From Bacteroidota bacterium (GTDB lineage: Bacteria; Bacteroidota; Bacteroidia; Flavobacteriales; Crocinitomicaceae), in NCBI GenBank assembly GCA_029558435.1, contig JAKQEZ010000156.1, positions 1 to 6,376 of the forward strand: DNA of 6,376 bases. Reading direction: 5' to 3'. Every line of letters starts with the position of its first letter. Position 1 is the first letter of the stretch. A program made the translations under genes and the position numbers. The notes under the pieces are model-generated. The model ran no database searches and was not told the DNA's origin. It saw only the letters and a program-made list of their open reading frames with translations. Below, piece after piece: positions 1-6,299 of the stretch.

Positions 1-31
1 AGCCATTTAACTTTCTAATGCATTAATACCC

Positions 32-161
32 GCTAACGGTCAAGTATAAGAGCAGTAGCGGATTTCAAGGCGATTACCTGTCCGCCCACCACCAAAGTTT
101 ATTAAATGCACAGACTTTGATTTTACCACTTCTCCCGCTATTGCTCTTATACAATGTTGGC
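32..161 (+). repeat. attC-like structured inverted-repeat element, copy 1
   Basis: An 18-bp stem is formed by 44-61 and 135-152. Every position pairs, with one G·T wobble (G55/T141). Outside it, GCTAAC (32-37) pairs with GTTGGC (156-161) through one T·G wobble, giving an outer box pair separated from the main stem by a short asymmetric internal loop. An inner hairpin CAAAGT (93-98) / ACTTTG (114-119) sits in the loop. Directly after the left stem is a motif running from GATTTC to CCTGTC (61-82) that recurs in the second copy at 1841-1862 with 17 of 22 identities. The AAC...GTT outer boxes around a longer stem resemble integron attC sites. No integrase is visible, so the identity as a recombination site is inference. 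It lies 26 bp past the antiporter stop codon. Nothing else is recognised in 1-31 or 162-187. Confidence 0.6.
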
Positions 162-187
162 TGCCGTGCTTCTTTATTTTTTATTCA

Positions 188-1669
188 TTATGTAATTAAT
201 TTCTTGTTTGACTTTTGAATACAGTCGTCCACCTTTTCAAAATCCTCCTTATTGTCTGCAAGCACCATTAGTATATCCTTTGATTCAATGATAGTTGAGC
301 CACCTGGGCGGATAAATTCTCCATTTCGTTTAATCATAATTATAAAGGCAGATTTAGGAAAATTCAAATCAACAATTTTCTTACCTACTGCGTGAAAATC
401 GGGCAAAATTTCAAATTCCTGTAATGATGATTTTGGGAGGTCCAAAACAAGTTGGTCTAATTCAGTAATTTTTTTTGCTTTTTCGGGTAATGCAACATTA
501 AGCCACTTTGCTACAATTGATAATGTTGTACCCTGAATGAGAACTGAAGTGACAGAAATGAAGAATACTATATTAAAAATCATATTGGCTTTGTCAATAC
601 CTGCTAAAAGTGGATAAGTTGCAAATACAATAGGAACGGCTCCTCTTAAACCAACCCAAGAAATGTAAAACCGCCTTCGCAACTTCATCTTAAAAAACAC
701 CAAACTGAGAAAAACGCCTATAGGACGGGCAACAATAATTAGGAACAACGAAATTAGAAGTCCAATGCCCATATATGGAAAAACTTGCGAAGGAAAAACA
801 AGCAACCCTAAAGTTAAGAATAGAACAATTTGCATAAGCCAAGCCAAGCCGTCATACATTTTAAGAATGGTTTTCTTATGTATCAAGTCTTGATTGCCTA
901 AATAAACAGCACAAATGTAAATTGAGAGAAAGCCATTGCCACCAACAAAGTCAGTTGCAGCAAATGTGATGAACATTAAAGCAATAACCAAGACTGGATA
1001 AAGTCCTTCAAAGTCAAGTTTGATTTTGTTAATAATGAATTTACTCAATTTTCCAAAAGCAAAACCTGCAATTCCCCCTAAAATCATTTGTTGCAGAAAC
1101 AGAGGTATGATAGACGCAAGGTTTTGGTCTTGGTTGACTACCAAAGTCAAAAACGCAATGGTCAACACATACGCCATTGGGTCGTTACTTCCACTTTCCA
1201 ATTCTAATGTGGGTCTCAAATTGGTTTTAAGAGCAAGGTTCTTTGACCGAAGAATTGAAAATACTGCTGCCGCATCTGTTGATGAAACTATTGAACCCAA
1301 CAGCATACTTTCATAAATTGTAAAGTCAGTTACAAACCAAACAAATGTGCCAAGTGATAGTGCTGTCAGTAAAACACCTAAAGTAGACAATGCAAGCCCT
1401 TCTCGAAGAATTGGTCTTACTGAAGTCCAATTAGTGTCAAGACCGCCTGAAAACAAAATGAAATTCAACGAAACAATACCTATAAATTGAGCAATTTGTG
1501 GGTTGTCGAATTGAATACCACCAATGCCGTCAGAACCTGCCAACATTCCAATTGCCAAAAAGAGCAATAATGTAGGAACACCAAATTTGTATGATGTCTT
1601 ACCAACAATAATGCTTACAAAAAGTAATAAAGAGCCAACTAATAGTATGTTTTCAATTGTTAAATTCAT
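188..1669 (-). CDS. nhaP2: K+/H+ antiporter, CPA1 family (NhaP2/CvrA type)
   Basis: A 493-aa inner-membrane cation/proton antiporter, expected to exchange K+ (possibly also Na+) for protons in pH, potassium and volume homeostasis. About 12-13 hydrophobic segments span residues 5-390. Family marks are FSGGLD (73-78), TDAAAVF (131-137), ELESGSNDP (156-164) with the CPA1 Asn-Asp pair N162-D163 in the ion-binding membrane helix, and LRGAVP (341-346). After the membrane part, residues about 410-485 form a cytoplasmic RCK_C (TrkA_C) domain, usually a regulatory ligand-binding module. E. coli CvrA is longer and continues into a further C-terminal domain that is absent here; the end looks natural rather than broken. 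The ATG start gives a normal first membrane helix and is preceded by an A-rich stretch. The gene is monocistronic, flanked on both sides by attC-like elements, with its own candidate promoter. The family call is secure; ion preference (K+ versus Na+) cannot be read from the sequence. Confidence 0.94.
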   Translation of the reverse strand: MNLTIENILLVGSLLLFVSIIVGKTSYKFGVPTLLLFLAIGMLAGSDGIGGIQFDNPQIAQFIGIVSLNFILFSGGLDTNWTSVRPILREGLALSTLGVLLTALSLGTFVWFVTDFTIYESMLLGSIVSSTDAAAVFSILRSKNLALKTNLRPTLELESGSNDPMAYVLTIAFLTLVVNQDQNLASIIPLFLQQMILGGIAGFAFGKLSKFIINKIKLDFEGLYPVLVIALMFITFAATDFVGGNGFLSIYICAVYLGNQDLIHKKTILKMYDGLAWLMQIVLFLTLGLLVFPSQVFPYMGIGLLISLFLIIVARPIGVFLSLVFFKMKLRRRFYISWVGLRGAVPIVFATYPLLAGIDKANMIFNIVFFISVTSVLIQGTTLSIVAKWLNVALPEKAKKITELDQLVLDLPKSSLQEFEILPDFHAVGKKIVDLNFPKSAFIIMIKRNGEFIRPGGSTIIESKDILMVLADNKEDFEKVDDCIQKSNKKLIT

Positions 1670-1697
1670 TCTTTTTTATCTCTTGTTTCAGGCTGCT

Positions 1698-1732
1698 CAA
1701 AGTTACTCTTTCTGCTCGGTTAAGTTGCCAAA
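1698..1732 (-). promoter_or_regulatory. Candidate Bacteroidota promoter for the antiporter
   Basis: On the minus strand, TTTG (1732-1729) is followed after 23 nt by TAACTTTG (1705-1698), an exact match to the Bacteroidota -7 box TAnnTTTG. The spacer is at the long end of the range described for Flavobacterium. Transcription would start near 1690, about 20 nt before the antiporter ATG at 1669. No other exact -7 box was noticed between this and element copy 2. Confidence 0.5.
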
Positions 1733-1811
1733 TTGTCTTGTTGATTTTTGTCTTGTCGAACCGAAAACTGACCGTTTGCACGAAGTCGTTTAGGAGTCTG
1801 TTAGCATTGCA

Positions 1812-1940
1812 GCCAACGGATGGCGGTATGGTTAGTTGCCGATTTCGAAGCACTTTCCTGTCAAGTTACAACTACTTTTGATACGGGCTGAAACGCCCGA
1901 ATACGCACTGCACCGGCAATTAACTATACCGCGTGTTACC
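1812..1940 (+). repeat. attC-like structured inverted-repeat element, copy 2
   Basis: A 19-bp stem pairs 1823-1841 with 1914-1932. All positions pair, two of them as G·T (G1830/T1925, G1835/T1920). The stem sequence is unrelated to that of copy 1, but the stem-to-stem span is nearly the same (110 against 109 nt). The GATTTC...CCTGTC motif again starts at the last base of the left stem (1841-1862). An apical hairpin CGGGC (1884-1888) / GCCCG (1895-1899) closes a 6-nt loop. Outer boxes are GCCAACGG (1812-1819, compare GCTAACGG in copy 1) and TGTTACC (1934-1940, compare TGTTGGC). Their mutual pairing is weaker here, but AAC and GTT are kept. Conserved structure over changed sequence supports a real folded element. 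Confidence 0.6.
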
Positions 1941-2013
1941 AACTGGCCTTCTTTGTCTTTCGTTAATTTATCTTTCATTTTTGCTGCATCTTTTCTGTCT
2001 ACCGTGCGTTGGG

Positions 2014-2082
2014 GTAGGCAAGCTCTTTTGCAGGTTTTGGTCTTAGCGATGGCTGGTGCGACCTGCAAATGTGCTTGACTAC
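2014..2082. repeat. Long imperfect hairpin at the 3' end of the operon
   Basis: The arms 2014-2035 and 2061-2082 are 22 nt each and pair at 19 of 22 positions around a 25-nt loop. On the minus strand the hairpin begins 11 nt after the stop codon of the OLD-family gene, so it could stabilise the 3' end of the operon mRNA or help end transcription. No U-tract follows the distal arm on the minus strand, so it is not a standard intrinsic terminator. It lacks the GATTTC...CCTGTC motif of the two attC-like elements and appears to be a different repeat type. Confidence 0.55.
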
Positions 2083-2093
2083 GAAGCGTGGGT

Positions 2094-4019
2094 TTAGTAC
2101 AATTTATTTATTTCTTTAAACATATTTTCAAACCTATTCAACGTGTCTTTTGAGAAATATTTACTATCAACTGACATTTTCGCCAATTGATTTGCAGGTC
2201 TATAATGATTGAAATGGTCTTTACTGATAAGTTTATTAATCTGTTGTAGAATGTTTGGAAGTTTATTGTCCAAATCTGCTACTACAAAGTCCTTATACTC
2301 TGTAAATGATTTATTAAACAAATCCAGATACTCTGACTTTTCAAATAAATCTTCAATGTCGGCTTTGCCGTTTGTTGTTTTTACAAACTCATCAAAGTAT
2401 CTTACATTTCTATCCTTTATGATTTTTATTTTAATTAGGTCGTCAATCCTTTGCTTTCCTTTTTGGTCTGAAAATGAATCAAGTAAACAGACAATATTTA
2501 ATTTACTACCTCTCAATAATGAAATAAAAGAAGCGACTTTATCCATTCCGCCAATTGGAACAATTGTAATACTTTCCTTTAAACCTTCTCGTTTCTCTGA
2601 TTCTAAGATACTGCTTATAATTGTAAGATAAAGTAAATCGGCTGGGCCTTCAACGAGCAAATTGTTCTTTGAGATAAATAGGTTTTGAGCAATATCATAG
2701 CCTAAAGCAGCTTGTAAAGGGAATAAAGTGTCAGGGTCTTTTTCTTGTATTGCACTTGATATAATGCTTCCTGCATCGCTATCATAAACTGTTCTCACTC
2801 GTTCCAAATGATTAGAATCTATCATAAATGGAGAATGAGTTGTATAAATTACCTGATATTCTTTTGCTAAATCTTCAATATAACGTAATAAATCGGCTTG
2901 AGCAGATGCGTGTAAATTTAAACCAGGTTCGTCAAGTAAAAGAATGAAGTTTTTATTGCCATCACTTTGAATTTTACTAAACCAAACAATAAAGGAGAAA
3001 AACCAATTAAAGCCTTTGCTTCTGTTTTTCAAAGGTAAAGAAACTCTGTGGCGTGTGTTTCTAACTCGAATATCTAAAACTTTCTCAATTACATTTGGGT
3101 TTTGTGGATTTTTAACTGTTTCAATTTCAAATTTAATTTCCAAATTTTCATTGGTTGACCAGTATTCAAATATCTGGTCTGTTATTTCATTTGAAGTTGC
3201 TTCAAGCTCAGCGATAAAAGTTTCAAAAGTACTTGCGTTAACAAGTTTAGCAATGTCAATACCTGCAAGTTCAAATAGTGCTTTCGATGTTTTTAATGCT
3301 TCTGCTGTCAATTCTGCATCAGTTTGATTACTTTGTAACCGATTTATATTTACCCTTGAAGGCAAGGAAAAGTATTCGTCAAAATACCAGAATTTAGGAA
3401 AATTAGGTTCCAAATAATTCTTTGCAATGTAGCCTTTTACAATGTTATCCCATTTATAAGCCTTGTCAATGTATTCCTTTTTTAACTCCTGATATAATTT
3501 CTTTACTTCTTCATTTTGAGTTGTTGTATTTAGAGTTTCAAGCGCTTTAACTGATTTAATTCCTTTTAATTCTTCTGTTGCTTCTACTGAGAACTCATTC
3601 TGTTTAATGTAGGTCTTTAAAAAAGCTTCTTCATTGGCTGACAAATCGTACCAGGTGTTATTCCCATCATATTTGATGCCATAGGAAAATGATTTTATTT
3701 TAAAAACATCCTCTCCTAAATCATCGGAAATTTCTTTTAACAGTTCATCTGAAATTTCAAAAGTACATTTGATAACTTCTACAGGTTCATTATCTCTTTG
3801 ATATTTCTTTAGCTCGTTTCTTGGGAAATCCGATGTAACATCAAAGTGAAACTTTGGGTCTTTTTCAAAATAATTGAATTTTGCAATAGCTTCGAGAAAT
3901 GCAGTTTTTCCTGATTCGTTCTTACCAACAAGGGTAGTAATCTTGTCTTCTATTGAAACTACCTGTGTTTCCAGATAGCTTTTATATTTAGCGATTTTTA
4001 CTTCTTTAAGTGTAAGCAT
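2094..4019 (-). CDS. OLD-family ATP-dependent nuclease (ABC/SMC-like ATPase plus TOPRIM)
   Basis: A 641-aa cytoplasmic protein. The N-terminal ABC/SMC-type ATPase has Walker A GKNESGKT (32-39), a long helical insertion (about 60-320), a degenerate signature region around RSKG (333-336), Walker B LLLDEPG (360-366), a D-loop LNLH (367-370) and the switch histidine TTHSP (H395). A TOPRIM nuclease domain follows from about 450: LLVEGPAD (454-461, E457 and D461), VPIGG (487-491), LLDSFSD (512-518), DIEDLF (554-559) and a late lysine K614 in ANQLAK. OLD-family proteins, including P2 Old and GajA of Gabija, cut DNA under nucleotide control and often serve in phage defence. At the TOPRIM DxD position the sequence reads D514-S-F516-S-D518, so the second acid is displaced or missing. 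It is the last gene of the operon, 19 bp after the KilA-N gene, without a visible Shine-Dalgarno. No GajB-like UvrD helicase gene is adjacent in the window, so this is not a standard Gabija pair. Family call secure; DNA target and defence role are inference. Confidence 0.9.
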   Translation of the reverse strand: MLTLKEVKIAKYKSYLETQVVSIEDKITTLVGKNESGKTAFLEAIAKFNYFEKDPKFHFDVTSDFPRNELKKYQRDNEPVEVIKCTFEISDELLKEISDDLGEDVFKIKSFSYGIKYDGNNTWYDLSANEEAFLKTYIKQNEFSVEATEELKGIKSVKALETLNTTTQNEEVKKLYQELKKEYIDKAYKWDNIVKGYIAKNYLEPNFPKFWYFDEYFSLPSRVNINRLQSNQTDAELTAEALKTSKALFELAGIDIAKLVNASTFETFIAELEATSNEITDQIFEYWSTNENLEIKFEIETVKNPQNPNVIEKVLDIRVRNTRHRVSLPLKNRSKGFNWFFSFIVWFSKIQSDGNKNFILLLDEPGLNLHASAQADLLRYIEDLAKEYQVIYTTHSPFMIDSNHLERVRTVYDSDAGSIISSAIQEKDPDTLFPLQAALGYDIAQNLFISKNNLLVEGPADLLYLTIISSILESEKREGLKESITIVPIGGMDKVASFISLLRGSKLNIVCLLDSFSDQKGKQRIDDLIKIKIIKDRNVRYFDEFVKTTNGKADIEDLFEKSEYLDLFNKSFTEYKDFVVADLDNKLPNILQQINKLISKDHFNHYRPANQLAKMSVDSKYFSKDTLNRFENMFKEINKLY

Positions 4020-4038
4020 AATTTCGGGATTTAAGGTT

Positions 4039-4851
4039 TTATTTCAATAATTTTCGGTTCTCAACATCTTGTAAAATACTCATTTGCTGAATTGCAATTT
4101 GATTTAGTTTTATCAAGCGTTCTTTTTGGGGTATCTTTTCGTTGATAAACACTGCATTCAGGTTTTCCATATTTGATAGACAAATCAATTCGTTTATTGT
4201 AGCATAGTCACGAATATTTCCTTTCAAATCAGGATTTGCGTCTCTCCATTGTTTGGCGGTAATCCCGAATAAAGCAACATTCAACACATCGGCTTCATTG
4301 GCATAAATTATTGATGTTTGTGCTGATGAAAGCTCTTGCGGAATAAGATTTTGTTTAATTGCATCGGTATGAATATGATAATTCAACTTTGCCAATTCCC
4401 GTTTTGCAGTCCAACCAAGTTGCTTTTGTTCTTCTTCTTTAAGTCTTTGAAATTCATTTATCAAATACAGCTTGAAAGGCACACTGATAGCTGAGCCAAA
4501 TTCAAAAGCTATGTCTTTATGGGCAAAAGTTCCTCCATACTTGCCTTTTTTTACGATAATCCCAACGGCATTGGTTTTTTCAATCCATTCCGAAACACTT
4601 AACACAAAACTTGGTAAACCAGCCTGAGTTTTAAAGTGGTCAAATTCGACCACTTTAAAATTGGGGTTATTTATTTGCTCCCAAGTACCTAAAAATTCAA
4701 GCGTATAACGACTTCTCAACCAGTTCTTAATAATATCGGCAGCACGGCTTTCACTTTCTTTTGCATTTGCCATATCGGTAAGTGAAATGTAATCTTTCTC
4801 CTCAACCGATATAATTGTAATTTCCGTATCTTTTACATTGATTTTTGCCAT
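4039..4851 (-). CDS. KilA-N domain DNA-binding protein
   Basis: A 270-aa soluble protein. The KilA-N domain covers about residues 10-137, with the marks YISLTDMA (21-28), IIKNWLR (40-46), VEFDHF (68-73), LSVSEWIEKTNAVGI (84-98) and KYGGTFAHKDIAFEF (104-118), ending in a helix with NEFQRLKEEE. KilA-N is a DNA-binding fold known from phage antirepressor-like and large DNA virus proteins. The C-terminal half (about 145-265) is predicted helical and contains YANEADVLNVALFG (183-196), then WRDANP and GNIRDYA. It looks like the conserved second region of bacterial chromosomal KilA-N proteins; its function is not known to me. The ATG lies 6 bp after the hsdS stop and in the same frame, so the two genes are probably translationally coupled. 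The context suggests a regulator or accessory of the type I restriction locus. A perfect inverted repeat lies inside the gene (4629-4660). Domain call secure; role inferred. Confidence 0.9.
   Translation of the reverse strand: MAKINVKDTEITIISVEEKDYISLTDMANAKESESRAADIIKNWLRSRYTLEFLGTWEQINNPNFKVVEFDHFKTQAGLPSFVLSVSEWIEKTNAVGIIVKKGKYGGTFAHKDIAFEFGSAISVPFKLYLINEFQRLKEEEQKQLGWTAKRELAKLNYHIHTDAIKQNLIPQELSSAQTSIIYANEADVLNVALFGITAKQWRDANPDLKGNIRDYATINELICLSNMENLNAVFINEKIPQKERLIKLNQIAIQQMSILQDVENRKLLK
4629..4660. repeat. Perfect 13-bp inverted repeat inside the KilA-N gene
   Basis: TTTTAAAGTGGTC (4629-4641) and GACCACTTTAAAA (4648-4660) are exact reverse complements around a 6-nt loop, and one further G·T pair (4628/4661) extends the stem. 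It lies in the codons for residues about 64-73 of the KilA-N protein (FKVVEFDHFK). It could be a protein-binding palindrome, an mRNA hairpin affecting the downstream part of the operon, or a coincidence of a conserved protein motif. Confidence 0.6.
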
Positions 4852-4857
4852 ATTGCA

Positions 4858-6069
4858 TTACTTTTTTTCTTTTATTAAGTGCCCAAAACCAGTTGGTACA
4901 ATATTTTGCTTATTCATCCAATCCAGTGCTTTCTCAAATTCAACTTCGGTAAATTGCTGTTCTTTTCGATTACTCCATTCAAAGAAATCAGTTTTGATTC
5001 TGGATTTATCAAATGTTAAATTTTGGATAATGTGATTATTCCACACGGCATAAATTGTAGCTACTGCTTCACAAAATTTTTCTGACGCATTTTGTAAAAG
5101 GCAAAACAGTTTATTCAGTTTTTCCTCCTTGTTACCAAAATAATTTTGATAATAGCGGTCAATATCATTTGCTTTTTTTAAAGGATAAAACTTATAATTT
5201 CTATTTTCAAACCACTGATTTTGTTGCAACTTATAAAAAACCGAGTGCATAAATTTATTGTCGTATGGACCTGCCGACTGCCTGTAATAATTCCAGTTTA
5301 AATCTTCCTCAATAATATGTTCGGCTAAATACTGTAATTTTTGAAGTTTTATGTTTGTGAATTGCTTATCGTCTTTGAACAAAGAAACTATTTTACCACC
5401 TAAAACCTGTTTGGCAAAACCTTTCTTGTTTTTGGGTATTGATGAATTAGGCACATACGAAACTTTTGGTTCGGCGGCTATCGAAAAACTCTCTGCTATT
5501 TCATTTGAAAACAACTCTCCTTTAAACGCCTTATCCAATAAACTCGGCAAAAGTTCATTTAATTCCTGTTCTGTTTGTTTGTGATACTCTTTTATTGCGT
5601 TTGTTTTTTTAAGTAACTCAACAAACTCTTTTTGCGAATCTAAAGAAGGAATAGGCACTTTTATTTTCATCAACTTGTCTAAACCCAAAGTTTTATTTCT
5701 GCCCGCTCCGCCCGGACTACAAGCATTAATATCTTCCAGTCCTTTAGGCGAAAGAAAATGGTAACATAAATATTCTGCCAACGCCTTTTCATTATCTACT
5801 AGACAAGATATAAAACGGTGCGAACCATATCGGTCGTTATCTTCTTCTTTGGCAACTGCAATTCCACCTTCCCAAGCAAAAACATTGCTGAATACCAAAT
5901 CACCCGTTTTAATTTGGAAAATCTTTTTTGTCGCAACTTCAGTTCCTGTCAAGGCTGGTTTATGAAATGTACCATTGCCAAAACAGCGGATTCCTAATTC
6001 AGGGTATAAATTATCCTCATTTATTGTAACAGGTCTGCGGATTATTGGAGCAATTTCCTTCATTGGCAA
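4858..6069 (-). CDS. hsdS: Type I restriction specificity subunit HsdS, 5'-truncated, with Panacea-like C-terminal domain
   Basis: HsdS gives a type I restriction-modification complex its DNA sequence specificity through two target recognition domains (TRDs) joined by conserved helices. Only the second half is present. TRD2 covers about residues 1-140, including FQIKTGDLVFSN (51-62) and GAGRNKTLGL (121-130). The C-terminal conserved helix follows, with VPIPSLDSQ (138-146) and the hallmark LPSLLDKAFKGEL (174-186). After a linker, residues about 218-403 form an extra domain with NIKLQKLQYLAEH (239-251) and RQSAGPYDNKFMHS (263-276), resembling Panacea/SocA-like (DUF4065) domains. The first possible start codon is TTG at 6069-6067, with ATG at 6063-6061; neither has a clear ribosome site. 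The original gene extended upstream, as the open codons to 6243 show, and has been cut by an IS element. The remnant could be inactive, or act as a half-subunit that dimerises. hsdM and hsdR are not in the window. Confidence 0.85.
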   Translation of the reverse strand: MPMKEIAPIIRRPVTINEDNLYPELGIRCFGNGTFHKPALTGTEVATKKIFQIKTGDLVFSNVFAWEGGIAVAKEEDNDRYGSHRFISCLVDNEKALAEYLCYHFLSPKGLEDINACSPGGAGRNKTLGLDKLMKIKVPIPSLDSQKEFVELLKKTNAIKEYHKQTEQELNELLPSLLDKAFKGELFSNEIAESFSIAAEPKVSYVPNSSIPKNKKGFAKQVLGGKIVSLFKDDKQFTNIKLQKLQYLAEHIIEEDLNWNYYRQSAGPYDNKFMHSVFYKLQQNQWFENRNYKFYPLKKANDIDRYYQNYFGNKEEKLNKLFCLLQNASEKFCEAVATIYAVWNNHIIQNLTFDKSRIKTDFFEWSNRKEQQFTEVEFEKALDWMNKQNIVPTGFGHLIKEKK

Positions 6070-6238
6070 CCATTCCGCATTTTTAATTAAATCGGTGTAT
6101 TTGCTGAAAAGCAGATTGCTAATGTCTTTGTTTTGTTCTGCTCGTAATGAATTTATCTTATCTAATCTTGATTTTACCTTCTCAATTATTAAAACGACTT
6201 TTTCTTGTGTTTCTATTGGTGGTAATTCAAATGATAAA
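6070..6238 (-). pseudogene. hsdS: Remnant of the hsdS central conserved linker, cut by the IS
   Basis: The hsdS frame stays open upstream of its first possible start codon as far as 6243, where the in-frame TAA at 6246-6244 lies inside the IS end. These codons contain no ATG, GTG or TTG. They read ELPPIETQEKV, then SRLDKINSLRAEQNK, then NAEWLP. This is the PPxxxQ and helix signature of the central conserved region between TRD1 and TRD2 of HsdS. The upstream TRD1 half is missing from the window. The gene was therefore longer, and the break sits at the TRD1/linker boundary. Confidence 0.8.
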
Positions 6239-6260
6239 TATAATTACCCCCAAAATTTAG

Positions 6261-6298
6261 ACAACAAGTATCGTTTGAAAAATCACTAAACTTGTTGT
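6261..6298 (+). repeat. Hairpin ending at the IS transposase start codon
   Basis: ACAACAAGT (6261-6269) and ACTTGTTGT (6290-6298) are perfect reverse complements with a 20-nt loop. The right arm ends one base before the orfA ATG (6300). If it folds in readthrough mRNA coming from outside the IS, it could mask translation initiation, as described for IS10 and IS50. That role here is inference. Confidence 0.5.
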
Positions 6299-6299
6299 T

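Larger units (their letters stand above)
1670..2093. other. Gene-free intergenic region between antiporter and restriction operon
   Basis: This 424-bp stretch has short open frames on both strands, but none looks like a real protein: the compositions are odd, with many Cys, Arg and Ser, and the frames overlap one another across the hairpins. It holds the candidate antiporter promoter (1698-1732), attC-like element copy 2 (1812-1940) and a long imperfect hairpin (2014-2082). Nothing is recognised in 1733-1811 or 1941-2013. It is visibly more GC-rich around the hairpins than the flanking genes. Confidence 0.7.

Noticed and set aside
44..187. Intrinsic terminator for the antiporter formed by element copy 1
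   Set aside because: The stem is far too long and widely looped, and on the minus strand no U-tract follows it.
1020..1316. 98-codon plus-strand open frame opposite the antiporter
   Set aside because: Lies antisense to the conserved membrane core of the antiporter; no independent signal.
1836..2078. Open frames of 78-80 codons on both strands over the intergenic region
   Set aside because: They overlap each other and run through the hairpins. Their composition is unlike protein (rich in Cys, Arg and Ser), and no family is recognisable.
2209..2631. 140-codon plus-strand open frame inside the OLD-family gene
   Set aside because: Antisense shadow of well-conserved TOPRIM coding sequence, with no domain or start signal.
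4861..4867. A AAA AAG slippery heptamer at the 3' end of hsdS (minus strand)
   Set aside because: A -1 slip would read into a frame that stops within about 20 codons and does not join the KilA-N frame, so programmed frameshifting has no evident product.
6274..6294. Possible promoter of the IS transposase (TAAACTTG at 6287-6294 with TTTG at 6274)
   Set aside because: The -7 box has one mismatch and the spacer is only 9 nt, far from the 17-23 nt norm.
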